Positions 43,410 through 55,460 are shown, counted from the first letter of the stretch. The stretch: 64,000 nucleotides of DNA from an uncultured Akkermansia sp. (GCA_949296365.1 CASFPZ010000002.1:1-64000); one strand, 5' to 3'. The notes: generated by a model not told the origin, from the letters alone. Numbers and translations are program-made.

Positions 43410-44192
43410 ATGTTGGATTTTTGTGTATTGGGCAGTGGTAGCTCAGGTAATGCATCAATTCTTCGTTCTCAAAACGCAACAATTCTGATTGATGCAGGAT
43501 TTAGTGGGTTGAGATTACGGCGTAAACTGGTAGAGGCTGGAGTAAACCTCAATTCGATTGATGCGGTTCTTCTAACGCACGAACATACAGACCACACTCA
43601 GGCATTAGGACAATTGCTCAAGAAAGCGAATATCCCAGTAATGGCGACTAGACACACCTGTTTGTTTTTGAAGGAAAAGGCGCCAAATGTACAGTGGTTT
43701 GTTTTTGAAAAATCCCAAAGCTTTCGGATTGGTGATATTTCTGTAACTCCCTTTGCTATTTCACATGATGCGGTCGATCCTGTGGGGTTTCGCTTGGAAA
43801 CCTCGTATGCTTCTCTGGGGATTCTATCTGACACTGGCTGTTGTAATTCGACGATTAAGCAACATCTCGCTGGCTTGAATGCTTTGTATGTTGAATCAAA
43901 TTATGATCCTGATATGTTAGAGGCGACACCAAAACGCCCTTGGCCTCTTAAACAAAGGATTGCTTCTCGTTACGGACATTTGTCAAACCAACAAGCTTCC
44001 GATTTTGTTTCGCAGATTTTGCATCCTGGATTACGCCATATTATTCTTGCTCACCTTAGTTCTGAAAGTAATTCAGAACTTTTAGCAAGAGAGACGATGG
44101 CTGCGGTTATTGCTAATGCCGGGCTTAGTCAGTCAATTGTGTTAAGTTGTGCGCGTCAGCATGAAATTTTACCGTGGATTTCTATCGGATAA
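43410..44192 (+). CDS. MBL-fold metallo-hydrolase, WalJ/YycJ-like
   Basis: About 260 residues from ATG 43410 (another ATG at 43401 is possible). The start, MLDFCVLGSGSSGNAS, and the metal-binding HEHTDH (about 57-62) are typical of the beta-lactamase-fold exonuclease-like YycJ/WalJ group; later ligands are in ISHDAV and in the YVESNYD region, ending with HLSSESN. In Firmicutes the relative acts with the WalKR system and has 5'-3' exonuclease activity; no WalKR genes are present here, so the role is uncertain. It is divergent from mraZ and is followed 33 nt later by the TRIC-like gene. Confidence 0.85.
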   Translation: MLDFCVLGSGSSGNASILRSQNATILIDAGFSGLRLRRKLVEAGVNLNSIDAVLLTHEHTDHTQALGQLLKKANIPVMATRHTCLFLKEKAPNVQWFVFEKSQSFRIGDISVTPFAISHDAVDPVGFRLETSYASLGILSDTGCCNSTIKQHLAGLNALYVESNYDPDMLEATPKRPWPLKQRIASRYGHLSNQQASDFVSQILHPGLRHIILAHLSSESNSELLARETMAAVIANAGLSQSIVLSCARQHEILPWISIG

Positions 44193-44225
44193 GTTATATG
44201 AGTTGAGCAGAGTTGATTCTATCAC

Positions 44226-44888
44226 ATGTTCTTGTCTTCATGCGAAATTATTAGTACTGTTGTTGCATCTATAGCGGGTTCCATTGCTTCTTCCCGGGTA
44301 AAAATGGATCTCTTTGGTGTGATTGTAACAGGTACAATAGCTGCTATTGGCGGAGGTACCATCCGAGATATCTTGCTTGGGCTTCCTGTATATTGGACTA
44401 TTCCAACGGGCGAAAACTATTTGCTTATATCTGGCGTAACGTGCTTTATTACATTTTTTACCAACCAGAAGTATCCTCCGCCTTTGGGAACCATCCGTAT
44501 CGCAGACGCAATTGTTCTTGCCTTGTTTGGTGTAATCGGCACAGAAAAATCTCTCATCAATGGCTTTGGCTCGTCAATAGCGATTGTTATGGGTATTTGT
44601 ACTGGCGTTGCAGGTGGTTTGTTGCGAGACGCCTTGACGGGGAATGTCCCTTATGTGTTTCGGCCTGGTGAACTATATGCTACGGCTGCTTTCCTGGGCT
44701 CTGCAACTTATGCATTAATGGATCTTCTTGGGATCAATTCCTCTATTTGTTTCATAACAGGATTTTGTATTACTTTACTTGTGCGTCTTGCTTCAATTCA
44801 CTGGAACTGGAATCTTCCTTCACATCAGCCCATGTTCCAGACTGTTTTTCACGATTCCCCAACTGATTCCGCTAAAAAACAAAAGTAG
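44226..44888 (+). CDS. Trimeric intracellular cation channel (TRIC/UPF0126) family membrane protein
   Basis: 220 residues with about seven hydrophobic segments. It shows the internal duplication of the UPF0126 family: a first half with FGVIVTGTIAAIGGGTIRDIL and a second with MGICTGVAGGLLRDALTGNVPYVF. Bacterial relatives of TRIC form cation (K+) channels; some members have been linked to glycine uptake. The specific ion or substrate is not shown. It is co-oriented with the metallo-hydrolase gene and converges on rpoC. Confidence 0.87.
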   Translation: MFLSSCEIISTVVASIAGSIASSRVKMDLFGVIVTGTIAAIGGGTIRDILLGLPVYWTIPTGENYLLISGVTCFITFFTNQKYPPPLGTIRIADAIVLALFGVIGTEKSLINGFGSSIAIVMGICTGVAGGLLRDALTGNVPYVFRPGELYATAAFLGSATYALMDLLGINSSICFITGFCITLLVRLASIHWNWNLPSHQPMFQTVFHDSPTDSAKKQK

Positions 44889-45050
44889 ATTTTCATTAGT
44901 GCCCAGTAAAATTCTTTTGAATCAACTTCCCCTAAAGGTTTGTTTTACTAGAGGGAGTCGAAGACCTTAAAACACAGTGGGGAACGTATTGTCAACCAAC
45001 CGACACTCATTTTTAACCGGGCAGTAATAATTAGTTCCAAGGAAAATACA

Positions 45051-45088
45051 AAACGGACAGTTTCAAAAAAGATTGAAACTGCCCGTTT
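45051..45088. terminator. Bidirectional intrinsic terminator between TRIC-like gene and rpoC
   Basis: Arms 45051-45066 and 45073-45088 pair over 16 bp with one mismatch and a 6-nt loop. Convergent genes end at 44888 (plus) and 45114 (minus). On the minus strand it begins 26 nt past the rpoC stop and is followed by GTTTTGTATTTTCC, a broken T tract; the arm itself supplies T residues on the plus strand. Confidence 0.8.
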
Positions 45089-45113
45089 GTTAATATGAAT
45101 AACTGATTAGAAA

Positions 45114-48100
45114 TTAATAACTATCGTCTCCGAAATGGATCGGATCGCCTTCATCGTTCTGGGGTTCAGGTTCTTCGATGACAGGAAGGATTTCCTCGGC
45201 CCCTTGAGCAGGTTCTACTTTAATATTGCGGTAGGAGGCAAATCCAGTACCCGCTGGGATTAAGTGGCCCATGATCACATTTTCCTTGAAACCTTCAAGC
45301 ATATCAGTCTTGCCAAGCGTTGAGGCTTCAGTCAAAACACGTGTGGTATCCTGGAAAGAGGCAGCTGAGATGAACGATTCGGTTTCTAGAGAAGCTTTGG
45401 TGATACCCAAGAGGATGGGCTTTGCCACAGCAGGTCGACCACCTTTTTTCTGGATGTCTTCATTGATGCGGTCAAATGTAGTTTTATCGACCTGGTCGCC
45501 CCACAGGAAATCAGTATCGCCAGGTTCGATAATAGCGACTTTACGCAACATTTGACGAATAATGATCTCAACGTGCTTGTCGTTAATCTCTACGCCTTGG
45601 AGGCGATACACTTCCTGAACTTCGTTAACGAGGTGCTCCTGGAGACGTTCTTTGCCGCAAACATCAAGGATTTCATCCGGAGAAACTGAACCTTCAGTGA
45701 GCTGGTCACCCTGATGTACATGGTCGCCTTCGTGGACGACGATGTGCTTATTCTGGGGGACAAGATGATCGACTTCTTCGCCCGTGTGCGGATCGACAAC
45801 GATGATGTTTTTCTTGCCCCGAGAATTTGGGACTCCGTCCATTCTTACAATGCCGTCGATTCGGGCAATTGTACACGCGTCTTTGGGTTTCCGAGCTTCA
45901 AACAATTCTGCCACGCGAGGGAGACCACCAGTAATATCCTTTGTCTTGGAAGCCTTACGTGGTGTTTTTGCTAACATGGCTCCTGCAGAAATGACATCGC
46001 CTTCTTGGACGGAGATGTTAGCACCAGACGGGATAGCATAAGAAGCGAGGATTTCGAGGGTTTCTGGATCCTTGACTACGACTTGTGGGTGAAGTTCCTG
46101 TTTGTGTTCGATGACGACCATGGAAGAAGCACCTGTCTGCGAATCTTTTTCGCGAGAAACGGTGATACCTTCAATGACATCTTTAAACTCAACCTTACCA
46201 GAGAACTGAGAAATAACCGGAACATTATAGGGGTCCCATGTGGCGAGAGTTTGATCTTTCTCGATTGAACCACCGTTAGGGATATAAAGTATCGTACCTA
46301 AGATGAGTTGGTAAGAATCTAGTTCGCGTCCTTTTTCGTTAACGATGGTAACGGTGCCTTGTTTATTAAGGACAACATGATTACCTTCGGCATTTTCAAC
46401 GACAGTTAACTCTTCTGGGTAGACAACTTTACCGGCATTCCTAGCTTTGATGATCGGTTGTTTAAATGCAGTAGTCGCAGTGCCGCCAACGTGGAAAGTT
46501 CGCATGGTTAACTGAGTACCGGGCTCACCGATAGACTGAGCGGCAATGATGCCAACAGCTTCGCCGATCTTCACTTCGCTACCTGTAGCCAAGTTGAGTC
46601 CGTAACATTTTGAACAACAACCACGCTTCAATTCACAAGTCAGTACTGAACGAATTTTCAGTTTCTCAACGCCAATCTTCTCTAATTTATCTGCTTGCTT
46701 TTCGTCAATGAGCTGGTTGACATCAACAATAATTTCACCCGAGACTGGATCGACGATACGTTCACAGGAAACTCGCCCGTAGACACGGCTTGCTAGCGAA
46801 GCAACGAGATCTTCACCATCGTAAATGGCATGCACTGTAATGCCATTGGTAGTATGGCAGTCATCGTCGAACACGATTACATCTTGAGCGACGTCTACCA
46901 ACTTACGTGTCATGTATCCAGAGTCAGCCGTCTTCAAAGCAGTGTCTGCGAGCCCTTTACGTGCGCCGTGTGTAGAAATGAAGTATTCCAACACAGACAA
47001 ACCTTCGCGGAAGTTCGAGGTAATTGGGCGTTCAATAATTTCACCGCTTGGTTTAGCCATCAAACCTCGCATACCCGAAAGCTGTTTGACCTGGGCCTTG
47101 TTACCGCGAGCTCCGGAGTCAACCATCATGTAAAGCGGACTAGCCATGGCTGAACCTTCATTATGCTCCAGTTTGGAGTAGAGAGCCTTCTGAATGGTGT
47201 CTGTAGCCTGGGTCCAAATGTCAACGATTTTCTGGTAACGTTCACCATCGGTGATGATACCATTTTTGTACTGTTTAGTGACTTTTTCAACTTCCTTGTA
47301 AGCCTTTTCAATTTCGGTCTTCTTCTGGGATGGTACAACCATGTCGACGATACCGATTGAGCATCCAGATCGGGTTGCTTCCTTAAAACCAAGATTCTTT
47401 AGAGCATCAAGGGTCTGGACGGTACGCTCTTTACCGACGGTTTGGTAACAACGCCAGATGATATCGCCCATCTGTTTTTTACCAACATTGCGGTTGATAT
47501 AACCAATTTCGGAAGGCCAGATTTCGTTAAAACGTACACGGCCAGCTGTGGTGATGATAATTTTCTTCGTTACATCACCATATACCACCTCATCAGGCTT
47601 TTTACCATAGTCTGGGTTGCGTAACCGAATCCAGTCGTGGTATCCGATTTTACGAGCTGCGATGGCGTATTCAACCTCACCGATTGATTCGAACAGAGGT
47701 AAAAGGTGTGAATTATCATGCTGTTCCTTAATTTCAACAGCACGTGTGTGCGTCAAGAAATAGGCACCCAGAATAATATCTTGTGTTGGAGTTGTGATAG
47801 GCTTGCCAGAAGCAGGCGAGAAGATATTGTTGGTCGACAACATGAGCTGACGCGCTTCGAGCTGAGCTTCTACAGACAATGGTACGTGAACAGCCATCTG
47901 GTCTCCATCGAAGTCGGCATTGTAAGCATTACAAACCAAGGGGTGCAAACGAATAGCGGAACCTTCGATGAGTACAGGTTCGAAGGCTTGGATAGACAAA
48001 CGGTGCAGAGTAGGGGCTCGGTTTAACATGACCGGGTGGCCTTTCGTCACTTCTTCAAGAATATCCCAGACTTCCGGCGTTTTCTTATCGATCAGTTTCT

Positions 48101-49304
48101 TAGCCGAACGCACCGTATGAACATATCCAAGCTCCTTCAAGCGGTGAATAATAAAGGGTTCGAAGAGAACAAGAGCCATTTTTTTGGGAAGGCCACACTG
48201 GTTCATCTTCAATTCTGGCCCGATTACGATGACAGAACGCCCCGAGTAGTCTACGCGTTTACCAAGAAGATTCTGACGGAACCGGCCCCCTTTACCCTTA
48301 AGCATGTCGGAAAGAGATTTCAATGGACGGTTCCCAGCCCCAGTGACGGCTCGACCATGACGGCCATTGTCGAATAGCGCATCAACAGCTTCCTGCAACA
48401 TGCGTTTCTCGTTACGGATAATAACATCTGGTGTTTTGAGACTTAACAGAGTTTTCAACCGATTATTACGGTTGATAACACGGCGATATAAGTCATTGAG
48501 GTCAGAAGTTGCAAATCGCCCAGCATCCAAGGGAACGAGCGGACGAAGATCTGGTGGAATTACGGGAAGAACCGTCAAAATCATCCATTCTGGACGAGTC
48601 CCGGAAGAGAGAAACCCTTGAACAAGCTTGAGGCGTTTGGCAAGTTTACGCTTGTTTTGTTTGGAGTTGGTGCCATCCATTTCAGCCTGAAGTTCTTGGG
48701 CGAGTTGTACAAGATCGATATTCTTGAGCATCTTCTGGATAGCTTCAGCTCCCATTCCAGCCTCAAAAGCATCGCTTCCGTATTCATCTTCATATTGGCG
48801 GAACTCTTCTTCAGTTAGGATCTGACCTTTTTCGAGAGGTGTTTCGAGTGGATCGATGACGATGTAATCTTCATAATAAATGACGCGTTCAAGGTGGCGT
48901 GCCGTCATATCCAACATTAAACCAATACGGCTTGGCATACATTTGTAAAACCAGATGTGAGAAACTGGTACTGCCAATTCAATGTGACCCATGCGTTCAC
49001 GACGAACACGGGAGTTCGTGACTTCGACCCCACAACGGTCGCAAATCACGCCTTTATGCTTAATGCGTTTATACTTGCCGCAAGCACACTCCATATCTCT
49101 AGTAGGGCCGAAAATACGTTCGCAGAACAAACCTCCTTTTTCAGGTTTGAAGGTGCGGTAATTAATAGTTTCCGGATTAGTGACTTCACCGTGAGACCAA
49201 CTGCGAATAACATCTGGATTGGCAACGGTGATGGACACTTGATCGAACGATTTGGGATGGTCGCTCAAACCATGGAGTTCCCGAATGGAAGGGGCTTCAG
49301 ACAT
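45114..49304 (-). CDS. rpoC: DNA-directed RNA polymerase subunit beta'
   Basis: 1396 residues, near the Escherichia coli length (1407). The N-terminal zinc ribbon [20 protein letters not shown], the catalytic [12 protein letters not shown] with three Mg-binding Asp, the bridge-helix/trigger-loop region ([13 protein letters not shown]), and the second zinc site [13 protein letters not shown] are all intact. The C-terminus is acidic ([12 protein letters not shown]). It is separated from rpoB by about 112 nt with a hairpin in between and is the last gene of the cluster, followed by the terminator at 45051-45088. Confidence 0.98.
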   Translation of the reverse strand: MSEAPSIRELHGLSDHPKSFDQVSITVANPDVIRSWSHGEVTNPETINYRTFKPEKGGLFCERIFGPTRDMECACGKYKRIKHKGVICDRCGVEVTNSRVRRERMGHIELAVPVSHIWFYKCMPSRIGLMLDMTARHLERVIYYEDYIVIDPLETPLEKGQILTEEEFRQYEDEYGSDAFEAGMGAEAIQKMLKNIDLVQLAQELQAEMDGTNSKQNKRKLAKRLKLVQGFLSSGTRPEWMILTVLPVIPPDLRPLVPLDAGRFATSDLNDLYRRVINRNNRLKTLLSLKTPDVIIRNEKRMLQEAVDALFDNGRHGRAVTGAGNRPLKSLSDMLKGKGGRFRQNLLGKRVDYSGRSVIVIGPELKMNQCGLPKKMALVLFEPFIIHRLKELGYVHTVRSAKKLIDKKTPEVWDILEEVTKGHPVMLNRAPTLHRLSIQAFEPVLIEGSAIRLHPLVCNAYNADFDGDQMAVHVPLSVEAQLEARQLMLSTNNIFSPASGKPITTPTQDIILGAYFLTHTRAVEIKEQHDNSHLLPLFESIGEVEYAIAARKIGYHDWIRLRNPDYGKKPDEVVYGDVTKKIIITTAGRVRFNEIWPSEIGYINRNVGKKQMGDIIWRCYQTVGKERTVQTLDALKNLGFKEATRSGCSIGIVDMVVPSQKKTEIEKAYKEVEKVTKQYKNGIITDGERYQKIVDIWTQATDTIQKALYSKLEHNEGSAMASPLYMMVDSGARGNKAQVKQLSGMRGLMAKPSGEIIERPITSNFREGLSVLEYFISTHGARKGLADTALKTADSGYMTRKLVDVAQDVIVFDDDCHTTNGITVHAIYDGEDLVASLASRVYGRVSCERIVDPVSGEIIVDVNQLIDEKQADKLEKIGVEKLKIRSVLTCELKRGCCSKCYGLNLATGSEVKIGEAVGIIAAQSIGEPGTQLTMRTFHVGGTATTAFKQPIIKARNAGKVVYPEELTVVENAEGNHVVLNKQGTVTIVNEKGRELDSYQLILGTILYIPNGGSIEKDQTLATWDPYNVPVISQFSGKVEFKDVIEGITVSREKDSQTGASSMVVIEHKQELHPQVVVKDPETLEILASYAIPSGANISVQEGDVISAGAMLAKTPRKASKTKDITGGLPRVAELFEARKPKDACTIARIDGIVRMDGVPNSRGKKNIIVVDPHTGEEVDHLVPQNKHIVVHEGDHVHQGDQLTEGSVSPDEILDVCGKERLQEHLVNEVQEVYRLQGVEINDKHVEIIIRQMLRKVAIIEPGDTDFLWGDQVDKTTFDRINEDIQKKGGRPAVAKPILLGITKASLETESFISAASFQDTTRVLTEASTLGKTDMLEGFKENVIMGHLIPAGTGFASYRNIKVEPAQGAEEILPVIEEPEPQNDEGDPIHFGDDSY

Positions 49305-49334
49305 ATCTTATTGGGGCGTAAAGTGGTAGGTTGT

Positions 49335-49370
49335 GTCTTGCTGTCTTTATAATTTTAAGTCCAGCAAGAC
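49335..49370 (-). promoter_or_regulatory. Hairpin in the rpoB-rpoC intergenic leader
   Basis: GTCTTGCTG (49335-49343) pairs perfectly with CAGCAAGAC (49362-49370) across an 18-nt loop. It lies between the rpoB stop and rpoC start, with no T run after it, so it is more likely an mRNA processing or stabilising stem than a terminator. Confidence 0.5.
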
Positions 49371-49416
49371 GGAGTCAATTTGATTGTTCTGATTGTTGAA
49401 AAACGAATACAAGAAT

Positions 49417-52400
49417 TTACTGTTCATCTTTCTCGGCGGAAGGATCTGAATCATCATCACCCTCGTCTTCATCATCATCGGAATCGCCTGAGAATGAATC
49501 AGAATGAAAACCGTCATCATCATCATCATCATCGCTATACGAATTCCGCGACGTAGGCGAATAGTTAAGGTCATCAAAGGAATCGACTGAAAGCTCATCT
49601 ATGCCCCCAAACGCCAGAGAATCATTGGCTTCGGCACTACCGAAGTTGAAATTGGCCAACTCGTCAGCAGGCTGTTTCAATGAATCCTTGGAACCCGGGC
49701 GAACATCCAAGCCTAAGGATTGCATTTCTTTGATGAGAACATTAAAGGATTCCGGCGTTCCGGCCTCTAAAGAATTATCCCCTTTGACGATCGATTCGTA
49801 GATCCTAGTACGACCTTGAACGTCGTCGGATTTGACTGTCAATAATTCCTGGAGAGTATATGCAGCTCCATAGGCTTCAAGGGCCCAAACTTCCATTTCT
49901 CCGAAACGTTGGCCACCATATTGAGCTTTGCCACCAAGAGGTTGTTGTGTCACCAAACTGTATGGCCCTACTGCTCTTGCGTGAATCTTGTCGGCGACCA
50001 AATGGTTCAGTTTCAACATGTAGGTATAACCGACAACGACCGGGTTATGAAAAGCTTCACCTGTCAAACCATCATACAAGATACTCTTACCCGCAATTGT
50101 ACCATCTTTACCATCTCCAATCCAGGTAAAGCCATCAACTTTCTTAGCTTGAGACATATAATCCCAGATTTTGGATTCGTCAATACCGTCGAAGACTGGC
50201 GTCGCCACCTTAAATCCTAAGGCTTTGGCTGCAACTCCCAAGTGAGCTTCAAGAACCTGCCCTACATTCATTCGAGAAGGCACGCCCAATGGGTTTAAGA
50301 CGATATCAACTGGTGTACCATCAGCTAAAAATGGCATATCTGCTTCTGGGACAATTTTTGCGACAACACCCTTGTTACCGTGACGACCTGCCATCTTGTC
50401 GCCTACTCCCAATTTACGCTTAGCGGCAATATAGACTTTTACTTCCTTGATACCACCTGGTTCGGCTTCATCGCCAGCTTCCATTTGGTCGAGACGGTGT
50501 TCGCGTTCTGCATCCAGTTCAGTAAAACGACCATCAAAAGAAGTAATAATTTCGAAAATTTTGTTACGTACTGGACTGGGATCAATTTCAATATGATCGT
50601 GGACAAGAGCCAATTTACGCAACAATGTTTTGGTAATTTTACGATTAGCTGGAATGATGATTTCGCCAGTTTGAGCATTGACTACATCGAGCGGAATCTT
50701 TTCTCCTAAGAGAATATCAGAAAGCTTTTTCGTTAATTGATCAACGAGTTGGTCGATTTTCTTTTTGTGTTCATCGTTGATCTTTTTTAGTTGTTTTTTC
50801 TTTTCAGCAGTGTCGACCATCAGGTCATCGTGGCTTCCACGTACTGTTGTATGTGCAGAACGTCGCACATCCATGACAATACCTGTACATCCAGATGGTA
50901 CACGCAGTGAGGTATCTTTAACATCAGCGGCTTTTTCACCGAAAATAGCACGAAGAAGACGTTCTTCGGGAGCTAACTCAGTCTCGGATTTAGGGGTGAT
51001 TTTACCGACGAGGATATCACCTGGCTTTACTTCTGCACCAATGCGAACAATACCGTCGTGATCAAGATTTTTCAATGCTTCATCACCAGCATTCGGAATA
51101 TCACGAGTTATTTCTTCTGGTCCCAATTTCGTGTCGCGTGCCTGAATCTCAAATTCAGAGATGTGAATTGACGTATAGGTATCGTTCATCACAACACGCT
51201 GTGAAATAACAATGGCGTCTTCGAAGTTGTACCCGTTCCAGGGCATGTAAGCGACTAATACGTTACGGCCAAGAGCTAGTTCTCCTCCATCTGTATTGGG
51301 ACCATCAGCTAGAACATCGCCAACTCGCACCGCTTGTCCGCGGCGTACAATTGGTTTCTGGTTGATACAGGTACCAGCATTCGAACGCATGAATTTACGC
51401 AACGGATACATATAGATACCTTTGTCTTTTTCAGTGTGAATGCTTTCTGGATCAGACAAGAAAACTTCTGGAGCTACAGGCAACTGGCCGTCAAGTGTCG
51501 TTACAATGAATTCAGCCGTTGCGGCTGCAACAATACCGTCCGCTTCTGCAAGGACTACAGAACGAGAATCGCGAGCTGATTTCCCCTCTAATCCCGTTCC
51601 AACGAGCGGGGCTTCTGCTACCATTAAAGGCACGCCTTGGCGCTGCATGTTCGATCCCATCAAAGCACGGTTAGCATCATCATGTTCAAGGAAAGGAATC
51701 AAACCAGCGGCAATAGAAACAAGCTGCTTCGGAGAGACATCCATGAAGGTTACTTCTTTAGGATCGACTTCAATGAAGTCCCCTGCGAGACGAGCAGTAA
51801 CATGCTCAGTTAAGAAGTTCCCGTCTTGGTCAATTGGGTTATTGGCCTGAGCGACATAATGCCCTTCTTCTTCATCTGCTGTGACATACTGAATCTCATT
51901 AGTTACTCGACCGTTAACAACTTTGCGGTATGGGGTTTCGATGAATCCGAATTCGTTAATCCGGGCATAAGTACACATTGAATTAATCAAACCGATGTTG
52001 GGCCCTTCAGGGGTCTCAATCGGGCAGATACGGCCATAATGTGAAGGGTGAACATCTCGCACCTCAAATCCAGCACGATCTCGATTTAACCCTCCTGGCC
52101 CAAGTGCAGATAAACGACGTTTGTGTGTCAATTCCGCCAAAGGATTAATCTGATCCATAAACTGACTCAGTTGCGAACGACCAAAGAAGTCGCGGACAAC
52201 CGCACTGAGTGCTTTGGGATTAATCAATTTACTAGGAGTTACACTCTCAATGTTTTGATCGATTAACGTCATGCGTTCTTTAACGAGACGCTCTGTTCGC
52301 GCTAGTCCAATACGACATTGATTGGCCATCAATTCTCCAACAGCTCGGACTCGACGACTGCCAAGATGGTCGATATCGTCAACCATGCCTTCGCCTTTTT

Positions 52401-53502
52401 TCAATTTGAGCAAATATTTCAATGCGCACAAGAAATCTTCTGACGTCATCAAACGCTGGTCGAGCGATGTATTCAGACCCAATTTCTGGTTGATCTTATA
52501 ACGACCAACTCGAGTTAAATCGTATTTCTTGGGATCGCCAAATAAACGGTTTAACAGCGAACGAGCTTGATTAGCTGTTGGTGGATCGCCAGGGCGCAAA
52601 CGCTTGTAGATTTCCTTAAGCGCAGAGTCTTCATCGTGTGTAGGATCTTTCTTGAGCGTTTTGATCAAAATATCTTCCTGAGATTGATCGATTACTTCAA
52701 TTTCATCAATGTTGAATTGAAGTAATTGCAAAACTACGCCTTTCGTGACAGCATCATAGGCTTTGACTATTGTGCGACCATCACAAATCAAAGGCTCAAA
52801 TACAACTAAATTAGAAAGCTCATCTTCCGTCAGGTCTTCCGACAACTTCAGCTTTTTGATATCATAAAACTGTTGAACGATGTCTCGATCGCTCGTAAAA
52901 CCTAAATAACGCATGAATGTCGTTGCTAGGAATTTACGGCGACGACGACGACGGTCAAGATATACATAAAGTAAGTCGTTTGTGTCGAACTGGACTTCAA
53001 CCCACGACCCACGGTCTGGGATAATACGGAAAGAATGTAAGGTTTTACCATTGAGGTGCTGAGTACTCTCAAAGCAAATACCAGGCGAACGATGTAACTG
53101 GGAAACAATTACTCGTTCAGCGCCGTTGATCACAAAGGTTCCCCGATTGGTCATCATGGGGAGCTCGCCCATGTAAACCTTTTCTGTTTTCGACTCATCC
53201 TCTGCTTTTAGTCGGAACTCTACCTGAAGTGCTGCTCCATAGGTTTCACCTGAACGAATAGCTTCGTAATCGCTGATTTTAGGATCCTCTATCTCGTAGG
53301 AAACAAAATCAAGCTCGATGTTTTCGTCATAGCTTTTGATAGGAAAGATTTCCTTCATAACACCTTGAAGACCAATGTTTTCCCGTTCTGCAGCGGGTGT
53401 GTCTTTCTGAAGAAAATCAAAATACGATTTGAGTTGAATTTCAATCAGATTGGGTGGTTCAATAACTTCCTTAATATTCCCGAAGTAAAGTCGTTGTGAC
53501 AT
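49417..53502 (-). CDS. rpoB: DNA-directed RNA polymerase subunit beta
   Basis: 1361 residues. The usual beta landmarks are present, including the rifampicin region ([20 protein letters not shown] followed by [13 protein letters not shown]) with two small changes from the Escherichia coli sequence (N518 to Ile, S522 to Ala), [14 protein letters not shown], and the C-terminal [17 protein letters not shown]. After the normal end of the conserved region there is an acidic tail of about 45 residues with a run of seven Asp and an overall Asp/Ser/Glu composition, encoded in part by a GAT trinucleotide repeat. I draw no conclusion on drug susceptibility. It follows rplL by about 200 nt with a strong hairpin between. 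Confidence 0.98.
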   Translation of the reverse strand: MSQRLYFGNIKEVIEPPNLIEIQLKSYFDFLQKDTPAAERENIGLQGVMKEIFPIKSYDENIELDFVSYEIEDPKISDYEAIRSGETYGAALQVEFRLKAEDESKTEKVYMGELPMMTNRGTFVINGAERVIVSQLHRSPGICFESTQHLNGKTLHSFRIIPDRGSWVEVQFDTNDLLYVYLDRRRRRRKFLATTFMRYLGFTSDRDIVQQFYDIKKLKLSEDLTEDELSNLVVFEPLICDGRTIVKAYDAVTKGVVLQLLQFNIDEIEVIDQSQEDILIKTLKKDPTHDEDSALKEIYKRLRPGDPPTANQARSLLNRLFGDPKKYDLTRVGRYKINQKLGLNTSLDQRLMTSEDFLCALKYLLKLKKGEGMVDDIDHLGSRRVRAVGELMANQCRIGLARTERLVKERMTLIDQNIESVTPSKLINPKALSAVVRDFFGRSQLSQFMDQINPLAELTHKRRLSALGPGGLNRDRAGFEVRDVHPSHYGRICPIETPEGPNIGLINSMCTYARINEFGFIETPYRKVVNGRVTNEIQYVTADEEEGHYVAQANNPIDQDGNFLTEHVTARLAGDFIEVDPKEVTFMDVSPKQLVSIAAGLIPFLEHDDANRALMGSNMQRQGVPLMVAEAPLVGTGLEGKSARDSRSVVLAEADGIVAAATAEFIVTTLDGQLPVAPEVFLSDPESIHTEKDKGIYMYPLRKFMRSNAGTCINQKPIVRRGQAVRVGDVLADGPNTDGGELALGRNVLVAYMPWNGYNFEDAIVISQRVVMNDTYTSIHISEFEIQARDTKLGPEEITRDIPNAGDEALKNLDHDGIVRIGAEVKPGDILVGKITPKSETELAPEERLLRAIFGEKAADVKDTSLRVPSGCTGIVMDVRRSAHTTVRGSHDDLMVDTAEKKKQLKKINDEHKKKIDQLVDQLTKKLSDILLGEKIPLDVVNAQTGEIIIPANRKITKTLLRKLALVHDHIEIDPSPVRNKIFEIITSFDGRFTELDAEREHRLDQMEAGDEAEPGGIKEVKVYIAAKRKLGVGDKMAGRHGNKGVVAKIVPEADMPFLADGTPVDIVLNPLGVPSRMNVGQVLEAHLGVAAKALGFKVATPVFDGIDESKIWDYMSQAKKVDGFTWIGDGKDGTIAGKSILYDGLTGEAFHNPVVVGYTYMLKLNHLVADKIHARAVGPYSLVTQQPLGGKAQYGGQRFGEMEVWALEAYGAAYTLQELLTVKSDDVQGRTRIYESIVKGDNSLEAGTPESFNVLIKEMQSLGLDVRPGSKDSLKQPADELANFNFGSAEANDSLAFGGIDELSVDSFDDLNYSPTSRNSYSDDDDDDDGFHSDSFSGDSDDDEDEGDDDSDPSAEKDEQ
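49514..49534. repeat. Trinucleotide (TCA/TGA-frame GAT) repeat in the rpoB 3' end
   Basis: A run of seven tandem TCA units on the plus strand reads as GAT (Asp) codons in rpoB, coding for the Asp stretch in the acidic tail. Such runs can gain or lose units by slippage without breaking the frame. Confidence 0.8.
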
Positions 53503-53654
53503 GGACGCGGTAGGGGAGATGTTACAGGTTGCATCCCTTGTGCCTGGATGCTGGGATCGATTCCTTGCTGATAGAACCGACTGGAACGTATATGCCTTAT
53601 TTCAAACAGCAGACAAGCTCCAGTCGATTGTATCTAGATGTTTATGCACACAAA

Positions 53655-53688
53655 CGCAGCAGGAGAAGGATTCCCTTCTTCTGCTGCG
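53655..53688 (-). promoter_or_regulatory. Strong hairpin between rplL and rpoB, attenuator or RNase III-type site
   Basis: Arms 53655-53669 and 53674-53688 pair over 14 of 15 positions with a 4-nt loop, starting 15 nt past the rplL stop. The minus strand then reads GTTTGTGTG, with only a short T run. In Escherichia coli an attenuator and an RNase III site occupy the same place and uncouple ribosomal protein from RNA polymerase expression. Equivalence here is inference from position and structure. Confidence 0.6.
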
Positions 53689-53702
53689 CTGTTGGGAAAT
53701 AT

Positions 53703-54074
53703 TTACTTGATTTCCGTCTTAGCACCAGCGGCTTCAAGCTTAGCTTTGCCAGCTTCAGCTTCTTCTTTGGAGACACCTTCAAGCACGATTGCAGGAGCGC
53801 CTTCAACGAGTTTCTTAGCATCAGCCAGACCAAGACCTGCCTTAACTTCACGAACTGCCTTAATAACGGCAATTTTATTGCCACCGCATTCGGCAAGAAC
53901 GAGGTTAAATTCTGTCTTTTCTTCGACGGCTTCTGCTGGGGCAACAGCTGCAGCGGCAGCGACAGGAGCAGCAGCAGAAACACTCCATTTTTCTTCGAGG
54001 AGTTTAACGAGTTCGGCAGCTTCCAAAATGGTCAGCGTCCCGAGTTCTTCAGCAATTTTGTTAATGTCAGCCAT
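53703..54074 (-). CDS. rplL: 50S ribosomal protein L7/L12
   Basis: 123 residues, the standard length. The N-terminal dimerisation part ([20 protein letters not shown]), an Ala/Pro-rich hinge ([20 protein letters not shown]), and the C-terminal factor-binding domain with [19 protein letters not shown] are clear. It forms the multicopy stalk on L10 that recruits translation factors. The ATG at 54074 is used; an upstream in-frame ATG at 54122 adds unrelated residues. Confidence 0.97.
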   Translation of the reverse strand: MADINKIAEELGTLTILEAAELVKLLEEKWSVSAAAPVAAAAAVAPAEAVEEKTEFNLVLAECGGNKIAVIKAVREVKAGLGLADAKKLVEGAPAIVLEGVSKEEAEAGKAKLEAAGAKTEIK

Positions 54075-54231
54075 TGTTGTAATATGATTTAGGTTCAAGT
54101 CGCGCGGGGAGCCCCCCGGCATTTCAGTTCTCCGGCCGGAGTTCCGACAAAGGAACCATTAGGAGATACATTTAGATCTGCTTGGACCTACAATTATAGG
54201 GCAATTAGATCTTCCGGTCAAGTGGTTTATT

Positions 54232-54741
54232 TTAGACAGCAGGCGCTTCTTCCGAAGAACCGCCATTTTCTTTGTCGACATATGCTTGGATGACTCGAGC
54301 AAGAGCAGAGCCAACCGCATTGATTGTACCAAGAAGTTTGGCAAGCAAGGCATCGCGAGATGGGAGCTCGCCAAGAGCTTGAATGGCTTCAGGAGTTAAA
54401 ACCGAACCATCGACGAGGGCAACCTTGTAGGCAGCTTTTTTGGAGGTTTTTGCGAACGTATTGACAGCTTTAGCTGCTGCAATGACGTCGTTCTGCCCAG
54501 TAATAAAGGCAGTTTGCCCAGCGAGGTGCTCGCTGATGTCTGGCAATCCAGCTTGGCTCAAAGCCTTTCGCATAAAATTGTTTTTTGCGACATGGCATTG
54601 GGCGCCAGATTCGGCGAGCTTAGCACGAAGCTCCGAAAATTCAGGTACCGTAACCTTAGTATAATCGATGACGATTAAGAAAGGAGAGGCGTTGACGCGT
54701 GCAAGCAAATCATCAATAATAATGCTCTTATCAGGATTCAT
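54232..54741 (-). CDS. rplJ: 50S ribosomal protein L10
   Basis: 169 residues. The N-terminal rRNA-binding domain with FLIVIDYTKVTVPEFSELR, CHVAKNNFMRKAL and the central region with ELPSRDALLAKLLGTINA, then a C-terminal helix for L7/L12 dimers (VGSALARVIQAYVDKEN), match the L10 family. It starts 20 nt after rplA. In many bacteria L10 represses its own mRNA at a leader; the short gap here leaves little room for that element. Confidence 0.96.
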   Translation of the reverse strand: MNPDKSIIIDDLLARVNASPFLIVIDYTKVTVPEFSELRAKLAESGAQCHVAKNNFMRKALSQAGLPDISEHLAGQTAFITGQNDVIAAAKAVNTFAKTSKKAAYKVALVDGSVLTPEAIQALGELPSRDALLAKLLGTINAVGSALARVIQAYVDKENGGSSEEAPAV

Positions 54742-54761
54742 GATAACTTTCCAGCTGGAGT

Positions 54762-55460
54762 TTACATTTTGAATTCGACTGGATCAACGCTTAAACCTGG
54801 GCACATGGCACAAGAGAGCGTTGCGGACTGAATATAGGCACCTTTAGCAGAAGACGGGCGAGCCTTGACAACAGAATCAATAAAAGCACGTACATTATCA
54901 AGGAGCTTTTCATCATCAAAGGAAATCTTGCCAACGGCGGCAGAAATATTGGCGTTTTTGTCAACCTTATAATCGACACGTCCGGCCTTGACTTCTCTGA
55001 CGGCTTTGGCTGTATCATCAGTAACTGTCCCTGTTTTAGGATTAGGCATTAAGCCGCGTGGACCAAGGATGCGGGCCACTTTACGAACCTCCGTCATGGC
55101 CTCGGGGGTTGCTATAGCAGAGTCAAAGTCAGTAAACCCATCGCGGATTTTGGCAATCAGGTCTTCAAAACCTACATAATCAGCTCCGGCTTCTTCTGCT
55201 GCCTTAGCAGCTTCGCCACGTGCAAAAACAAGAACGCGAACATTTTTACCGGTCCCATGTGGCATAGAAACACTGCCGCGCACCATCTGGTCAGATTTGC
55301 GGGGATCAACCGTCAAGTGAAATGAAATTGTAACGGTTGCGTCGAACTTGGGAGCAGGGAACGACTTCATTGTCGTAATAGCTTCCCGAATACTGTAACT
55401 TTTGCCAGGAGTCACGAGTTTAGCGGCTTCCTGGTATCGCTTGCTGCGTGTTTTGGACAT
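54762..55460 (-). CDS. rplA: 50S ribosomal protein L1
   Basis: About 232 residues. [14 protein letters not shown] at the start, the [15 protein letters not shown] signature and the [22 protein letters not shown] block are diagnostic. L1 binds 23S rRNA at the exit side and in many bacteria also represses its own operon. The ATG at 55460 is used; the frame extends nine codons upstream. It follows rplK by about 97 nt. Confidence 0.97.
   Translation of the reverse strand: MSKTRSKRYQEAAKLVTPGKSYSIREAITTMKSFPAPKFDATVTISFHLTVDPRKSDQMVRGSVSMPHGTGKNVRVLVFARGEAAKAAEEAGADYVGFEDLIAKIRDGFTDFDSAIATPEAMTEVRKVARILGPRGLMPNPKTGTVTDDTAKAVREVKAGRVDYKVDKNANISAAVGKISFDDEKLLDNVRAFIDSVVKARPSSAKGAYIQSATLSCAMCPGLSVDPVEFKM

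Noticed and set aside
53529..54092. Plus-strand open frames opposite rplL
   Set aside because: They mirror the Ala/Glu/Lys-rich rplL codons; rplL itself is certain.
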